Shown here in pieces: positions 9,901-16,765 of a DNA stretch of 16,765 nucleotides (its first letter is position 1; the number at the start of each line of letters is the position of its first letter). The position numbers and the translations under genes are program-made. This stretch comes from Gonium pectorale. Its lineage: Eukaryota > Chlorophyta > Chlorophyceae > Chlamydomonadales > Volvocaceae. The stretch spans positions 1,703,839 through 1,720,603 of the forward strand of contig LSYV01000016.1 of NCBI GenBank assembly GCA_001584585.1, written 5' to 3'. The notes below the pieces were generated by a model. It searched no databases. It was not told the DNA's origin and saw only the letters and a list, made by a program, of their open reading frames with translations.

Positions 9901-12573
9901 GCCAGCGGGCGCCGGCGTGTGATAGCCGTTGGCAGACGCCTGGTGGTGGTGATGCTGCTGTTGCTGGTGGTGGCTGTGGTGGCTCTGCTGTTGTTGCTGC
10001 TGAGCCTGCCGCATGTAGGCGTTGCGCGAGACGCTGGAGGACGCGGTCGAGGAGTTCGCGGCGGGGGGCGTCGGGACGGGCGAGCTGCTGGTGCTGCCCG
10101 CGCCAGCGCCGCCGGCGACGCTGCTGCCGCCAGCAGTGGACGAGGCACTTGCGCTGCCGGGGCGGGCCGCGCTGTTCACCATCGACGACGACAGGAACGC
10201 CCCCGTCCCATTGCCAGTGGGCGTCAGCGCGCCGCCACCAACACCACCCACACCGGGGCCGCCTGCGGCGCCGCCGTTGCTCGACGACTTGCGCAGGCCG
10301 GGCTTGAGCGGGGAAGGCTGGTAGGGCCGGGGCTTCTCGCCGGCGGCGCTGTTGCGCGGCTGCTTGGCGCCTCCGGGGGCCACGGGGACGCCCTTGGGGC
10401 TGCCGGGGGAGCCATACGCGCCGGGCGCCATGCCGGCCGCCGGCGCACCAAAAGCGTTGAAGCCGTTAAAGAGGGGGTGAAAGTAGGCCGACGTGGCGTC
10501 GTGGCCGGGCGGGGGGCCAGAGCCGGGGGGAGCTCCGGAGATGGAGCCGTTGCGCATGGTGGGCGGGGCCGGCCCCTGGGACGGCGCGAAGGGGCCGGCA
10601 CCGGCATGCTGCGCGAAGGGAGTCTGCGGGAACATCATGGCTGCAGAGGGCGAAGGTCAGGGAGGCAGGGGGGGAAGGGTGGGCGGGTCGCGTCAGGCCA
10701 CACGCACGGCAGTGGGAGCGAGATAGGACACGCAGCATCCGCACGCAGCGTTGCACCGCCTGCTCGTCGGCAACACAGGACGCGCGGGAGGCGAAGGGGT
10801 GCCCGGCCACCGCAAGCGACTCTTTCCTCGCAAGGCCACTGGCAATCGGCCGGGTCTCCTGCCCCTTTACCCCCGCTGCGGCCCCACCCGGCCACGCAGC
10901 CCAAACCCACAACCCCACACGCCCCGTAGGTCCGCCGCCTACCCGTGGGCGTGCTGACTGGGCTCCCCATGAGGGGCGTCAGTCCGCCTCGGGGGCTGTC
11001 GGGTGGTCCCGCCATGACCACTGGAAACATCACGTAGCCCGGGGCGGGCGCGTAGGTCATAGTCACGGGGACGTGAACCGGAGATGACGGACAGCAGGCG
11101 CTGTCGGCGCCGTTGTAGTAGTTCTGTCAGGAGGGTTGGGGCAAGGGGCGAGGCACGAAGGAGGGGGAGACAAGGGAAGGAAGGTTCGGTAAAGGAGGGG
11201 CGGATGGGATGCCTGCGCATCAGTAAGCACGGCGCTAGAGGGCTGTAGGGCGGGGCGGGCCTGGGACACGCACACGAATAAAATGCTCAGCGCACTCGAT
11301 GCGTTGGAGCGGAACAGGTTGGTCGGGTTTCAAACCCCGCACGGGCAAGAGAGTCTTTCCGCCATCCACCGCTAACCGGCACGGCGGGGCGCGAAAGAGC
11401 AAGCAAGGTCGCATGCCACTGACCGAGCCTTCGGCGTAGCCGTGTGGCTGTCCCCCGGCGTAGGAGTTTCGCCACAACCACGGTGCAGGTGGTCCGCCGT
11501 GTCCGCCTGCGGATTGAGCACAAAAGCGTCGCGATACATGTAAGTGAGCTTTAGAGAGGATAATTGGTACATTGAGGCAGGCAGAGTTCAAAAATGGAGG
11601 CTTCCGAGCATCGGCGCGCTGTGCGCGGGAAACTCTTCGGCTGCCTGGGAGCTTAAACTGAATGGGGCAGGATGCTTAGTGCCAATGAGTAGTGTCCTTG
11701 GGTCCGGCTCGCTTAAGCAGATGAGCCCGAACGGGGCGGGAGAGCAAACCAAACGCGGCCATCGCCGCGACAGCCCGCCAGCGTCTCACACTCCCAGCTT
11801 GCTCGGATGGAGGCAAAGCGATCATCCAAAGACCCAGCAGTCGCTCATGCCTCTTGTGAAGCGGGGCTGCGGGCGGGTTCGTGTGCTTGCGCGCGCTTAC
11901 CTAGCAGGCCGTGAGAACTCGCATCCACAGAGCGCCTTGGAGTCCGAGAGTCTTCCTTTGAGGTCCGCACTTTCAAACTTTTAAAGTCCTGGGACAGGAA
12001 GCGGAAAAATCAAGCGCGTTTCAGGACAGAAGCCGGACGAGTCTCCCGCCGGCCGTGCAGCCCCGAGCCAGAATAGGCCCTGGTGCATAAAAGTAAAAAT
12101 ACGCTTTATAACGCAAACAAGGCCGAGTAGCCCGAGGCCCAACGACGCCCGCTCTGCCATCTGTGCAACCCCCCACCCGGCGCCCCGAGCCCCAGCCCCG
12201 AGTGCAACCACAGTGCCTTCTGTCGATCACGTTGTTCGACCTAGGCAGCTCCCCGGCGCTCACCTCCTGGTTGCCCCGGGCATAAGTGCCCCGGATGTGG
12301 CCCTCGTCGCAGCTTCCCATTGCCAGTAAATTGGCCTGGCAAGCTTGTATAATGCTTGTTTTGAGCTCCTCCTCCGTTCTGGCAGCTATAGGCTCGACAT
12401 AGGGACAGAGCTGGGGCAGAGAAATACCGTAGGGTGCTGCAGTTGACGCTGTAATTCTGCAAGTGTGTAGTGGCCCAATACAAGAATGCACCAGCTTGGC
12501 GGGGTGCGTTTCAATTTTCTGGTTAACTACGGCATCGTTTGGGACTCTTTGAAATTGCTGTGCACATTGCACT
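6928..12573 (-). CDS. Large low-complexity protein of unknown function, at least 7 exons (5' end not found)
   Basis: Function is not recognised. Exons on the minus strand, in transcript order: about 12609-12573, 12436-12264, 11988-11901, 11371-11274, 11123-10943, 10640-7612 and 7302-6928. Junction phases are 1, 0, 1, 0, 1 and 0, all matching. The 3.0-kb exon codes about 1,010 residues rich in Ala, Gly, Ser, Pro, Gln and His, with His/Gln tracts (near 9940-10015 and 7050-7150), poly-Ala, and Gly-Met repeats (8575-8650). Two segments look ordered: a basic Arg/Lys helix beginning VRLNARQRRTLRRAKER (about 8470-8365) followed by an Asp-rich run (8350-8260), and an amphipathic segment, DADIALLIQQLNQK onward, continued across the last intron by IINNLIGALK. 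The protein ends PRGFAVGY at TAG 6928-6930. Composition resembles transcriptional or RNA regulators, but no SAND, RWP-RK, RRM or zinc-finger signature was seen. The last two introns are strong; exons above 11123 are less certain. Confidence 0.65.
6968..7003 (-). repeat. 18-bp perfect tandem duplication inside the coding sequence
   Basis: Two identical 18-bp units (6968-6985 and 6986-7003) encode GMGVNV twice near the C-terminus of the main protein. Perfect identity suggests a recent duplication or slippage. Confidence 0.85.
7303..7611 (-). other. Last intron of the main gene, in frame and free of stops
   Basis: Donor GAG|GTGCGC at 7611 and acceptor CTGCAG ending at 7303. The intron is 309 bp, exactly 103 codons, with no stop in the gene's frame, so unspliced translation reads through it. 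Its conceptual peptide (Trp, Cys and Arg-rich, ending SDPTGLQ) differs sharply from the protein on either side. Both edges are phase 0. Retention would insert 103 residues without a frameshift. Confidence 0.7.
9941..10015 (-). repeat. His/Gln trinucleotide tracts in the main coding exon
   Basis: CAG, CAA and CAC codons form two Gln runs separated by His clusters (QQQQQQSHHSHHQQQQHHHH). This is typical of disordered algal regulators. The mixed codons make it less slippage-prone than a pure CAG run. Confidence 0.8.
10641..10942 (-). other. Intron of the main gene that creates a false start codon
   Basis: Donor ACGG|GTAGGC at 10942; acceptor with a long pyrimidine tract ending CTCTGCAG at 10641; 302 bp. 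The next exon opens CC-ATG-ATG, so a single-ORF model would start at 10638. Splicing joins G with CC to give Ala before Met-Met, keeping the upstream frame ending GSPVSTPT open. Phase 1 on both sides. Confidence 0.7.
11274..12573 (-). other. Predicted 5' coding exons of the main gene with unusual codon use
   Basis: Three exons plus part of a fourth, with introns 12572-12437 (136 bp), 12263-11989 (275 bp), 11900-11372 (529 bp) and 11273-11124 (150 bp). Donors are GTGCAA (weak), GTGAGC, GTAAGC and GTGCGT. Acceptors are ACTGCAG, a TTTTTCC-type tract ending CCCAG, GGTTAG (weak) and CTGACAG. Joined text includes LCPYVEPIAARTEEELK, DFKSLKVRTSKEDSR and KTLLPVRGLKPDQPVPLQ, balanced sequence without low complexity. 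Codons here include AGA, ATA and TTA, unlike the G/C-ending codons of the 3.0-kb exon. All phases agree. The most upstream exon begins at 12609 or 12625, or further out. No homology is recognised, so some boundaries may be wrong. Confidence 0.45.
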
Positions 12574-13566
12574 CAATCGCTTGTAGTAGCGAATGGCAGT
12601 CTTAACAAGCTGGGTAAGCCCGAGTCTGTAGTGCACCTTCGCCTTCGGCCAAACACGCAGAAACAACGGGGGATTTGGCGGGATGTGAAGGTGATGACCA
12701 TCGCTTTTTGCGCTGATTTACAGTTTAGTGTGGCCCAGCCTGCGGGAATTGCGCCGACGTGGGACGGGCCGAACTGGGCGGCCACCCGAACTAGGCGTGC
12801 TTCTGGCGGGGTCATGCTGTCTGCACTCCATAACTTACTACAGTTGTGAAGCAATGCAGGGCGGCGCTTGTATGGCCGCATAGCCAGCGACCACATGTCT
12901 GCGTGTGGGCGCCCTTCGTTGTTCGGAATCCCTGGGTCACAAAATGACATCGCCCACATGGTCACCTAGTGCAAGACAACCACCGGGAACACGCTGAGGC
13001 AATCACACAGACCCGCGCCACGCTGTGCACGTGGCGCACATATGGGCTCAGCTGCCACCGGTGAAGCCGACCCGCAGGTGTATTGCACGGGCACAGCCGG
13101 TGGCCATTTTCTCCCTTCTGAACAAGCACGGCACCCCCAAGTGAAATGACACGGCCAAGCAAGCTCTGACCCGCCTGCCGTCAGAGCTGCTGCTGGGGTG
13201 CCAAGGCAGGTAACAGTCACGGAAACGGTGCGGCGGTCACGCCAGCCAGCTGGCAGCACTTACGCAACCATCGCGGCATGCGGGGCGTGCGGAGCTGCGT
13301 GGGCGGGTTGGTGGCGAATAAAAACGGGGGAACACGAGAGACCAGCCAAAGTTGGCGGACCCCAGCAGGCGGGAGCAAGCGCTGGAGTGCGGTGCAACAG
13401 GCGACAACATTTCTCATATGAGCCTCCCGGGCGAGAAGGTGGGCGCGTCTGCACCGCGCGTGAGGGCGGGCGACGGAGGCAGCGGCAGTGAACAAACTCA
13501 AACAGAAACCGGGTTCTGCATCTCGTGGCGCCCCGTGCACTGCCCGGTGCGGTCCGGCCAGCGCTT

Positions 13567-13620
13567 GTCTGCCTGCCTGCCTGCCTGCCTGCCTGGCTGC
13601 CTGCCTGCCTGCCTGCCTGT
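13567..13620 (+). repeat. CTGC/TGCC tetranucleotide microsatellite
   Basis: About 13 tandem tetranucleotide units with one GGCTGC interruption. Being four bases long it cannot stay in frame through length changes, which argues against the open frames that cross it being genes. Confidence 0.9.
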
Positions 13621-14021
13621 CGGGCCAGCCGGGCGCTCTGCTATGGCAGGTCGGGAGCCCACTGGCTCTTGTGGCCTGCAGCCCCTCTCTGAGGGAGCCG
13701 ACAATCGGTATCTGTACGTGTGCCTGCATCTGCTTGCATGTATGCGATGTCGGACGCCAAGCCACGCTGGCGCTGACGGAGAGCTTTTGGCCCCCGAGCG
13801 AGCACCGGCGCGTCAGTCTGTCGCCCGCGCCTGTGCACCAGCCGTCGATGCCGCACATGCAAGCAGCCCTACCGTCGGAGTCTCTGTGCACTGAAGCCAT
13901 CCGGCGCGCGCGAGCGGGGGCCTGGCCACCACAACAGCGCACGCGGGACTGCTTCTCCGCCCCTGCCTCCTGCCGCACAAGAGGCCCGCCAAGGAAACCG
14001 AAACAGGCAAACAGGGCGTTG

Positions 14022-14045
14022 CCGGTACCGGTACCGGTACCGGTA
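14022..14045. repeat. Tandem GGTACC palindromic hexamer array
   Basis: GGTACC is repeated back to back three times and nearly a fourth time (ending GGTAAC). Each unit is its own reverse complement, so the array reads the same on both strands and can form nested hairpins or cruciforms. Confidence 0.85.
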
Positions 14046-14200
14046 ACGTGCCCGTGTCACGTAAGTTGTCGCTCAGCAAGCCAGACCCATCTCCACGGCT
14101 CAGTTGGCCTCCTCAGAGCAACGGCGAGAGCGTGTGCGACCGCCGACCCGCGGGTCGCTGCCACAGCCCGCGCCCGCCACCCCCACCCCCGCCGGATCGT

Positions 14201-14205
14201 TTACA
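14201..14205 (-). terminator. TGTAA poly(A) signal of the 14393-14692 gene
   Basis: TTACA on the + strand gives TGTAA on the minus strand, about 190 nt after a TAA stop at 14393-14395. Cleavage would be expected near 14185-14195. It also marks the likely upstream limit for the 5' end of the next minus-strand gene. Confidence 0.45.
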
Positions 14206-14392
14206 GCAAGATGGGCGTGTAGTCAATTAGTTCATCGAAAACTATAATGGCGGCGGCAGATACCATGGTACAGGCAAAGCACGTCCTGGCTGGTAGTCTT
14301 TACTTCTTGACTTGGCTGCGGTCCGGTTTGGAGCCACGGGATTCGTGTTCTCCCCGTGTGCGCGACGGTCCGCGCCGGGCGTGGGTCCCCCT

Positions 14393-14692
14393 TTATTTTG
14401 GCAGCTTCTTTATGTACTTGCGTACGCGCGCCGCGCCGCCAAAGGTACCACTGATTCCGCTGCTGCCGCCGGCTGCGACTCAGTCTTTGTAGCAGGCGTT
14501 TGAGCTTGGCGGACTGCATCTCAGCGTGGCTTCACTGCGGAGGGCGCAGCAGCCGTGGCAGCAGCCTACCATCCCACCGCCCGCGTAGGGCCTTGCACGC
14601 ACCTTCTAGAGGTCCAGAAACAATTCCCTGAATCTGCTCCGGGACATGCCCCAGCCAGCCCCCGCAGGCAGCACAGCGCGGGCAGGCCGCCG
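14393..14692 (-). CDS. Unknown protein, last two exons (CxxCxxC motif, basic C-terminus)
   Basis: Not recognised. Two minus-strand exons are predicted: 14692-14603 (acceptor CGCCGCAG, donor GAAG|GTGCGT) and 14472-14393 (acceptor GTCGCAG), separated by a 130-bp intron. The first ends and the second begins in phase 1, giving GPLEA then GGSSGISGTFGG. The first exon has CPRCAACGGW, whose three Cys spaced CxxCxxC could bind metal. The protein ends in a basic stretch, RVRKYIKKLPK, at a TAA stop, the stop preferred in volvocine genes, with TGTAA about 190 nt on. Exons further upstream (above 14692) were not established, so the length and fold are unknown. The exon pair could be chance in GC-rich sequence, but the donor, phase match, stop and poly(A) signal together favour a real gene end. 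Confidence 0.45.
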
Positions 14693-15183
14693 CTGCGGCG
14701 GCCGGCGTGGGAACCCCCTTGTGGGATCCTCGCGGGTTTGGCTGCTACAAACGCGGATAGGGGGTATGGGAAGATTATAGGCCGTGCCCAGAGTGTCCAC
14801 TGGCATGAAACGGCAATACACGTTGCGTGTGTTCATAGCGCAATCGCTGCGGGCTCGTGGTCACGCTCCGTTTGCACATGAATACAGCGTGCAATCAAGC
14901 GCCTTTCGGTGGTGCGCCGTCCTAGTCTGCACGTTCTAGACTGCACGCAAGCTCGGGCGTTTGGGGAGGGCGGGACGAACGTCACATGTCTTGCTCCGTA
15001 CCCGCCCGTCATATCGGAAACGTCGCGCCTTCGGGCGTGTATGGCCGTAGAGGTGGGCTGCCTCTTTCTGTGCAGGTTTCTCTTTCTTCATGCAGCGGCC
15101 ACGCGAGGCAACACAGGTCAAACGTCAAGCTACCCCCGCCGGCAGCAACCCTGGGAAGCTGGGAGGCTGGAACCCTTCGGCAT

Positions 15184-15203
15184 GCCGTGCCGTGCCGTGC
15201 CGC
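15184..15203. repeat. GCCGT pentamer repeat
   Basis: Three tandem GCCGT units followed by GCCGC. It is short simple sequence in the unassigned stretch. Confidence 0.75.
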
Positions 15204-15523
15204 CACATGTTAACAGGTTCACATTTTAGACAGGGGAGGGGGGCATAGACACAGTCCCAGCAGGTCGAAGCCGTCTTGCTGCATTCCTGCCAACTTGCGT
15301 CATCACACTCATCAGCCCGATGGAGCTCTCTGGGTGGGTCGGGGCGCATAACGAGGGCACTGAGGGGTGAGGGCAGTCCTCCAGCCCAGCCCGGCGAGCG
15401 CTCCACCAGCAATCGCCCCCCGTCTACGACAGTCAACCCACGCACTCCAGCCCCCGCCACGGCCCTCGCGTCGACCGAGACACCCAGGACCCAGCTGCGC
15501 GGGCATTGCAACTACAGCATGTT

Positions 15524-15547
15524 GACCACATGACCACATGGCCACAT
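15524..15547. repeat. 8-bp GACCACAT tandem repeat
   Basis: Two exact GACCACAT units followed by one GGCCACAT unit, with no spacing. No function is evident. Confidence 0.75.
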
Positions 15548-16460
15548 GGCAGAACTCCCCACCCCAGTGGGGACACACTCTCACGCCCTCGCTTGCACTC
15601 TTCCGTACGCAACCTTGCCTTTGTACGACCATGAACCCGGCGCCCCGCCGTTCAACAGCCGCGTGCGGTAACCAAGGAACGCACGTGGCGCAACAAGAAA
15701 GTGCCGTATGTGCAGCATTATGTGCGGCGTACGGCGGATCTCAGCCGCGCCTCTCCAGCCTGCGTCGCCTGCCCCGTCTGCCCGACAGGATGCGCCGACG
15801 AGGCGCAAAGCTCGCTCGGGCCAGCTCGGGTGGACAAACTCGGATAGAAATGAATGTGACAGATAGGCCGATGCTCCCCGCGCCAGGCCACGGGCGGGTC
15901 ATCGGTATGGTGCATAACGGCACACTCACACACACCTAGTGCTCGTCAGTATTATCTGTACTGGCAGACGTGTTTGGACACGCCGTCACGCGTATTGAAC
16001 ACATACGCACACCTATGTAGCCCACTGCTTGCAGATAGCACACTGTTGCGCACACATCAGATGTGCACATCGCAACTGCGCGCGGCGGCAACCGGCAGGC
16101 GCCCCGTACCGGTAGGCCTCCCCGGCCCGCCGCTCCCTCTCCCCCTCCCCATCCCCCGCCGGGGCCAGCGGCGACGGCACGCAACCACGGAGCGGCCGGG
16201 CCTCGTCAGGGCGCCGCCCCGCCCAGGTGCCGCTCGGTACCAGGCAGCATAACAGGCGGCAGGGTGGATCGTCACCCTTCCCCCCCCCCCATACACACGC
16301 TGTGCACCCGGATTTTGTGCCTGCGCGCCTGCCGGCCACCACCTCCAGTACGAATGAGCTCCTGGCCGTGCGCAGCAGCCGCCTCGTCCCTCTTCCCGCG
16401 CATGCGCCGACCACGGGGGCCATGCCGTCTGTCAGCCGTACACGTCACATCAGCCCCCAG

Positions 16461-16477
16461 GCAGCAGCAGCAGCAGC
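16461..16477. repeat. Short CAG repeat
   Basis: Five to six CAG units lie downstream of the stop of the right-edge minus-strand gene. On the minus strand they read as CTG. Confidence 0.75.
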
Positions 16478-16520
16478 CATGAAGACTTCCTCCATGCGAA
16501 AGGTCGCGAGGACCGCGCAG

Positions 16521-16556
16521 GGGGCACCTCAAGGGGCACCTGTAAAGGCACCTCAG
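16521..16556. repeat. Three 12-bp tandem units at the end of the right-edge gene
   Basis: Units starting at 16521, 16533 and 16545 share the core GGCACCT at 12-bp spacing, with the third more diverged. On the minus strand the repeat overlaps the TGA stop at 16553-16555 and continues into the presumed 3' UTR. Confidence 0.7.
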
Positions 16557-16765
16557 CGGCGGCCCGCCCGCGCGCAGCACGGGCAGACCGCAGCCCCGAC
16601 GCCAGCGGCGGCCCTCGCAACCGCGCCCTCCCGCTCCCACTCCTCCTCCAGCCGGCAGATGAGGGCCTCCGGGTCGCCCCCCGCCCCCGCAGCGCCCCGC
16701 CAGCGCCGCCACCTTGCTGGCCTCCGCGCCCAGGGCCACCAGCAACAGCTCGTGCTCGCGGGTCA
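16553..16765 (-). CDS. Unknown protein, C-terminal part (partial, apparent frameshift)
   Basis: The minus strand enters the window in a frame reading REHELLLVALGAEASKVAAL, helix-like, with strongly G/C-ending codons. After a Gly-rich turn the coding signal moves to another frame, DPEALICRLEEEWEREGAV, again helical and charged, and ends CPCCARAGRR at TGA 16553-16555. The shift falls in two G runs (16677-16682 and 16684-16688 as C on the + strand), and one extra G there would explain it. An intron is unlikely, because the only GT-AG pair spans about 46 bp. The fragment suggests a coiled-coil or helical C-terminus. No family is recognised. The stop may also not be final if a donor near it is used. 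Confidence 0.5.

Larger units (their letters stand above)
12626..14190 (-). other. Unassigned stretch, likely holding the missing 5' end of the main gene
   Basis: No complete gene is supported. Candidate coding pieces on the minus strand are 13417-13264, opening with ATG, 51 codons, Arg- and hydrophobic-rich like an organelle presequence, with a consensus GTAAGT donor; and 12931-12839, after a GACCCAG acceptor and before another GTAAGT donor. Both have phase-1 ends and could be joined, but I could not join them in phase to the exon ending at 12573. Promoter elements were not recognised. Confidence 0.25.
14693..16552 (-). other. Unassigned stretch between two minus-strand genes
   Basis: It should contain upstream exons of the 14393-14692 gene and the 3' UTR of the gene at the right edge, but no TGTAA on the minus strand was found between 14206 and 16552. 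One coding-like piece is 15091-15002 on the minus strand (30 codons from ATG, including HLYGHTRPKARRFRYDGR, then donor GTACGG). Its phase 0 end does not join directly to the exon at 14692. Minor repeats are listed separately. Confidence 0.25.

Noticed and set aside
11310..11345. tRNA-like T-arm (GGGTTTCAAACCCC)
   Set aside because: The 5-bp stems do not pair with a proper TTCRANN loop, and no acceptor stem or D-arm box fits. On the minus strand the invariant C56 would be missing.
6928..12573. Membership of the main gene in the VARL/SAND (RegA-like) or RWP-RK regulator families
   Set aside because: The Ala/Gln/Gly-rich composition invites the comparison, but no KDWK-type SAND core and no RWPxRK motif were found in any exon.
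12839..12931. Kinase-like DMWSLA motif on the minus strand
   Set aside because: It resembles kinase subdomain IX only over six residues. No APE, HRD or DFG motif lies nearby in a compatible frame.
13217..13978. 253-codon minus-strand frame and the 244-codon + frame crossing it
   Set aside because: Both run through a tetranucleotide microsatellite, which cannot be stable in frame, and give alternating low-complexity repeats. Only the 13264-13417 part was kept, as a weak exon candidate.
1..16765. Transposon, CRISPR array, phage or bacterial gene cluster
   Set aside because: No paired terminal inverted repeats, target duplications, transposase or reverse-transcriptase motifs, regularly spaced repeats or prokaryotic gene packing were seen. 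Repeats present are simple microsatellites.

Overview
The window looks like nuclear DNA of a green alga of the volvocine type (Chlamydomonas, Volvox, Gonium and relatives). It is visibly GC-rich. Coding exons have G/C-rich third positions and long Ala, Gly, Gln and His tracts. Introns of 130-530 bp have GTGAGC, GTGCGT or GTAAGC donors and pyrimidine-rich CAG acceptors. The pentamer TGTAA, the usual volvocine poly(A) signal, sits downstream of several stops. No operons, ribosome binding sites, CRISPR arrays, phage genes or recognisable transposase genes were seen. The genus call is an inference from style, not from a marker gene.

Layout, left to right. (1) At 1-393 (+) is the end of an intron and the last coding exon of a protein kinase: kinase subdomain XI followed by a disordered Gly/Thr/Ser tail. 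(2) At 394-about 3030 is T/G-rich sequence on the + strand with microsatellites, ending near a TGTAA at 3011. It may be a very long 3' UTR of the kinase gene or may hold unrecognised sequence. (3) Around 3030-3180 the strand composition flips, and a TGTAA on the minus strand lies at 3152-3156. From there to about 6650 the + strand is mostly A/C-rich and I can support no gene. (4) At 6928-12573 (-) lies the main gene: a large, low-complexity, probably nuclear or RNA-associated protein of unknown function. Seven exons can be chained by matching splice phases, and its first exon is not identified. (5) 12574-about 14190 is unassigned and probably holds the missing 5' end of that gene, plus two striking short repeats. 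(6) At 14393-14692 (-) are the last two exons of a second minus-strand gene with a CxxCxxC motif and a basic C-terminus, with TGTAA about 190 nt downstream. (7) 14693-16552 is unassigned. (8) At 16553-16765 (-) is the C-terminal coding part of another gene, with an apparent one-base frameshift in a G run.

The three minus-strand units are arranged in tandem and converge on the kinase gene. Nothing shows a functional link between them, and I found no convincing new biological system. The most useful results are the re-modelled main gene (an intron hidden inside a single ORF, and a false start codon created at a splice acceptor), the previously hidden small exons, and the convergent poly(A) boundary.
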